Notes under the pieces: generated by a model
The model's input: only the letters and a program-made list of their open reading frames with translations
Databases searched by the model: none
What the model was told of the DNA's origin: nothing
Part shown: positions 49,507-51,903 of the stretch, piece by piece
How the letters are laid out: each line of letters starts with the position of its first letter
How positions within the stretch are numbered: position 1 is the stretch's first letter
Translations under genes and position numbers: made by a program
Source: an uncultured Clostridia bacterium
GTDB lineage: Bacteria; Bacillota; Peptococcia; Peptococcales; Peptococcaceae
Direction of reading: 5' to 3'
Assembly: GCA_944391625.1 (NCBI GenBank)
Contig: CALXUG010000017.1
Location: forward strand, 1-51,903
DNA length: 51,903 nucleotides

Positions 49507-51366
49507 ATGGCAAAAAAGAATAAAGGCGCAGGAAAGGCTGTTAAAAAAGGGCCTGCTGCGCAGACAATACAACTGGGTGTGAGCTTGTTTGTGCCATTGA
49601 TTTTGGTGCTGGGCGTCATTCCGTTAATTGTGCAGATGCGGCTGGTTCCACTGGCACCGGAAGTGCAGGTTTTTTGGACACAGGACTACGCTGCTGACTT
49701 TTTCTCTTATTATAAATCAAAGGCCATTATCTTGGTAGTGATTTACATGCTTTGCGTATTTGGTTATTACAAGGCGCAGGGACTGAAAGACAAGTTAATT
49801 AGCAACAAGTCGCTGCATATCTATTTTGGGGCAACTGCGGTATTTGCATTATTTGCGTTGCTGTCCACAATGTTATCCGACTATAAGAGTGTTGCAGTGT
49901 GGGGCGGTCCGGAACGTTGCGAAGGGATTATTATGGTTCTGGCCTATTTGGTAATCATGCTGTATGCGCTGTGGGCTTATCTGCACAAACCGGAGTTTAA
50001 ATATATTGTGCTGCCGCTGGGCGTGTTAACCTTGATTACCGGTATTTTGGGTGTATTCCAGTTTTGGGGGCATGATATCTTCTTTACCAAGTTTGGACAA
50101 ACACTGATTATTCCGGAAGCGTATCGTTCTCAGGGTGAATTGCAGTCCCTGTTTGAAAAAGGGAAAATTTACGGCACCATGTATCATTACAACTACATGG
50201 GCAGCTTTGGAGCTATGATGACGCCGCTGTTTTTGGTGCTGACACTGTTTTTAAAAGAGCGCAAGCAACAGATTTTTTGCGGTGCAATGACTGTCATCTC
50301 TCTGTTTGTATTGTTGGGCAGTACCTCTCGTGCCGGCATTATCGGTCTGGCTTTGGCAGCAGTCTGTTTCCTGATTTTCTTTGGCAAAAAGCTGGTGCAG
50401 CATTATAAGGCAACTTTGGGCTGTGTGGCATTGCTGGTTGTCTTTGTACTTGGTGTAAACATGGTTACCGGCGGTTTGGCGCTGGCCCGTATCCCCAGTT
50501 TGTTAAACGATATGAAGGCGCTGGTATCCAGCAGTGATGTGGATTATCATGATGAAATTCCGGTGCGTCATATTGATTTGCAGCAGGATACAGCCACATT
50601 TACGTTCCAGGATGGTACGCTGACAATTCAGAAAAACAGCAATCATCAGCCTGTGTTTACTACCGGCGATGGACAGACATTGACTGCGCCGGGCGAGGAT
50701 TGCAGCCTGACAGCCGGTAATTACAAAATGGAGCTGCAATATGTGCCGATTAATGATGTCAATACACCGTTCCTTGGTATTTATTTAGGTGATAAGATCG
50801 AGTTTATTTTGGGGTTGTATGATGAAGGATTTGCTTTTGTGGACAGCCGCATGAATAAAATTGCTTATGAGGAAGCGCCGTCTATCGGTTTCCAGGGGAA
50901 AGAAAAGCTGGGTTCTGCCCGTGGCTATATCTGGTCCCGCAGTTTGCCGTTAATGATGGATAGTTTGTTAATTGGGCAGGGACCGGATACATTCTTTGCT
51001 GAGTTCCCGCAAGGCGATTTGTTAGGGAAATTATATGCGTATGATTCAGCGCAGACCATTGTAGATAAACCACACAATTTGTATTTGCAGATTGGTATCA
51101 GTGAGGGCGGTATTGCGCTGGCAGCATTTTTGGTAATGATGATTGCCTATCTGGCTGACAGTTTCCGCTTATATGCGCTGCGCAAAGAGTACACTGCACA
51201 ACAGACTGCCGGTGTGGCGGTAGCATTGGCTGTTATTGGCTATTTGGGCGCAGGGTTCTTTAATGACTCTATCGTCTCTGTTGCTCCTATCTTCTGGGTG
51301 TTGTTTGGTGTAGGGGTTGCTATCAATCAGATTAACAAAAAACAACCGTCAACAGAGAATGAATAA
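49507..51366 (+). CDS. O-antigen ligase-like (Wzy_C family) polytopic membrane protein
   Basis: 619 residues from the ATG at 49507 (GGGAAGGGG upstream). The basic N-terminus (MAKKNKGAGKAVKKG) is followed by about a dozen membrane segments. The Wzy_C/WaaL-type region is around STSRAGIIGLALAAV and the large extracellular loop that follows. That loop (about 335-500) has a beta-rich insert and then RGYIWSRSLPLMMDSLLIGQGPDTF and VDKPHNLYLQIGISEGG; the last holds the H-N-x-Y/x-L motif typical of ligases. The family transfers lipid-linked glycans to an acceptor. Here the acceptor could be wall polymer or glycoprotein; the nearby surface proteins are tempting but unproven substrates. Single gene ended by the terminator at 51450-51477. 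Confidence 0.82.
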   Translation: MAKKNKGAGKAVKKGPAAQTIQLGVSLFVPLILVLGVIPLIVQMRLVPLAPEVQVFWTQDYAADFFSYYKSKAIILVVIYMLCVFGYYKAQGLKDKLISNKSLHIYFGATAVFALFALLSTMLSDYKSVAVWGGPERCEGIIMVLAYLVIMLYALWAYLHKPEFKYIVLPLGVLTLITGILGVFQFWGHDIFFTKFGQTLIIPEAYRSQGELQSLFEKGKIYGTMYHYNYMGSFGAMMTPLFLVLTLFLKERKQQIFCGAMTVISLFVLLGSTSRAGIIGLALAAVCFLIFFGKKLVQHYKATLGCVALLVVFVLGVNMVTGGLALARIPSLLNDMKALVSSSDVDYHDEIPVRHIDLQQDTATFTFQDGTLTIQKNSNHQPVFTTGDGQTLTAPGEDCSLTAGNYKMELQYVPINDVNTPFLGIYLGDKIEFILGLYDEGFAFVDSRMNKIAYEEAPSIGFQGKEKLGSARGYIWSRSLPLMMDSLLIGQGPDTFFAEFPQGDLLGKLYAYDSAQTIVDKPHNLYLQIGISEGGIALAAFLVMMIAYLADSFRLYALRKEYTAQQTAGVAVALAVIGYLGAGFFNDSIVSVAPIFWVLFGVGVAINQINKKQPSTENE

Positions 51367-51449
51367 TAGGATCTATCACACAAAATTTTTGTAATCGTCG
51401 TTGTTTCGTTGTCGTAAAAAATGAATTAGGGTACGTTGTATGCAACAGA

Positions 51450-51477
51450 GGCTGTCTCCTTGTGGGACGGCCTTTTT
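51450..51477 (+). terminator. terminator of the ligase-like gene
   Basis: GGCTGTC pairs with GACGGCC (one G-U pair), followed by five Us. Confidence 0.8.
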
Positions 51478-51549
51478 GCGGTATCTATGGAGTTATAGCG
51501 GCTTTTGGGATGGGGAATTTTTTTGTTGATATTGCATATATGCAAAAAA

Positions 51550-51581
51550 ACAGAAGCATCTGTTTTCACAAATGCTTCTGT
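51550..51581 (-). terminator. terminator of the right-end Rpn-like gene
   Basis: ACAGAAGCATTTGTG pairs with the mirror-side ATGCTTCTGT, then seven Us on the minus strand. It is nearly the same as at 9376-9409. Confidence 0.8.
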
Positions 51582-51702
51582 CCATAGTAATCATATTCTA
51601 TTTATAATTTTGCAACGTCTAGGTTACTCTATAACAATACACAATCTTATGGGATATGAATTGGCCTTGCTGCGTTAATTGAGCCAATCCTTTTGCTTAA
51701 CC

Positions 51703-51903
51703 CTATACCAGCTTCATAAATTCGCTCTTACTCATATTGGCTTCCTTGGCTGCTTCATCATATGTCAACAACTTCTTTTTTGCCAATGAAACCAGCGTTT
51801 CTAATGTACCTTCAGCTTTTCCTTCTGCCTTTTGCTGCTCTCCATATTCCTTAGCCCGCTTTTGCGCATATTCCTCTACTAATTGACACATAGACTCATC
51901 TCC
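51703..51903 (-). CDS. C-terminal part of an Rpn-family nuclease/transposase-like gene (cut by window end)
   Basis: 67 codons are visible, reading in from the right edge to a TAG at 51703. GDESMCQLVEEYAQ, the EGTLETLVSLAKKKLLTYDE segment and AAKEANMSKSEFMKLV match the end of the protein at 9540-10376. The charged linker differs (KRAKEYGEQQKAEGKAEG). The 3' flank and terminator are also alike, so the two loci are duplicates of a unit larger than the gene. The nuclease core lies outside the window. Confidence 0.8.
   Translation of the reverse strand, partial: GDESMCQLVEEYAQKRAKEYGEQQKAEGKAEGTLETLVSLAKKKLLTYDEAAKEANMSKSEFMKLV

Overview
The window looks like chromosomal DNA from an anaerobic Bacillota, a Clostridia- or Negativicutes-type lineage. 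The reasons are an ScfB-type radical SAM maturase, a YaaL-BofA gene pair, ZTP and preQ1 riboswitches, strong AGGAGG ribosome binding sites, and many secreted proteins with copper-amine-oxidase N-terminal ('stalk') domains. A TolC-family protein beside an ABC/adaptor export system leaves open whether the cell has an outer membrane. I cannot name a genus from sequence alone.

Layout. 0-10 kb is mostly housekeeping: the tail of an Rpn-like nuclease, scfB, an HtrA protease, an AI-2E-family permease, a ZTP riboswitch with a monofunctional AICAR transformylase, a UppS-like prenyltransferase, yaaL-bofA, a thioredoxin-like protein and yigZ. Between the last two is a 100-bp cluster of DnaA boxes (8260-8363), and 2.3 kb further on a perfect parS site (10671-10686). 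11-16 kb holds two large surface proteins on the minus strand. 17-24 kb holds a MacAB-like exporter operon, lrgAB and a phospholipase D protein. 24-28.6 kb holds lysA and a preQ1-I riboswitch driving queD-queE-folE-queC. 28.6-30.9 kb is an array of six tandem, about 380-bp type I toxin-antitoxin modules. Next to it are a replication-initiator-like gene and three 20-bp iteron-like repeats. 33-46.5 kb is a surface-protein region: two large and one small stalk-domain surface proteins, three smaller stalk-domain proteins, a TolC-family protein and a small serine recombinase. 46.7-51.9 kb holds argS, a second serine recombinase, an O-antigen-ligase-like membrane protein and another Rpn-like gene cut by the window end.

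Main proposal. Three large surface-protein genes (13784-16168 minus, 33109-35430 plus, 42453-45428 minus) begin with the same 105-107-nt leader, the same TTG start and the same signal peptide. Each leader begins at a 26-bp palindromic site with an AT centre, built like a Hin-type crossover site. Only the plus-strand copy has a clear promoter upstream of the site, and the other two point the opposite way. Inversion between sites would place either silent gene behind that promoter. This predicts an S-layer-like antigenic switch, and one small serine recombinase lies inside one of the possible invertible segments. The switch is inference; the repeats, sites and promoter asymmetry are visible.

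Second proposal. The six toxin-antitoxin modules have a par/Fst-like layout: convergent RNAs with short direct repeats that create complementarity, and a toxin ribosome binding site buried in a hairpin. Antitoxin stems show compensatory changes between copies. With the adjacent initiator-like gene and iterons, they may be the fossil of an integrated plasmid.
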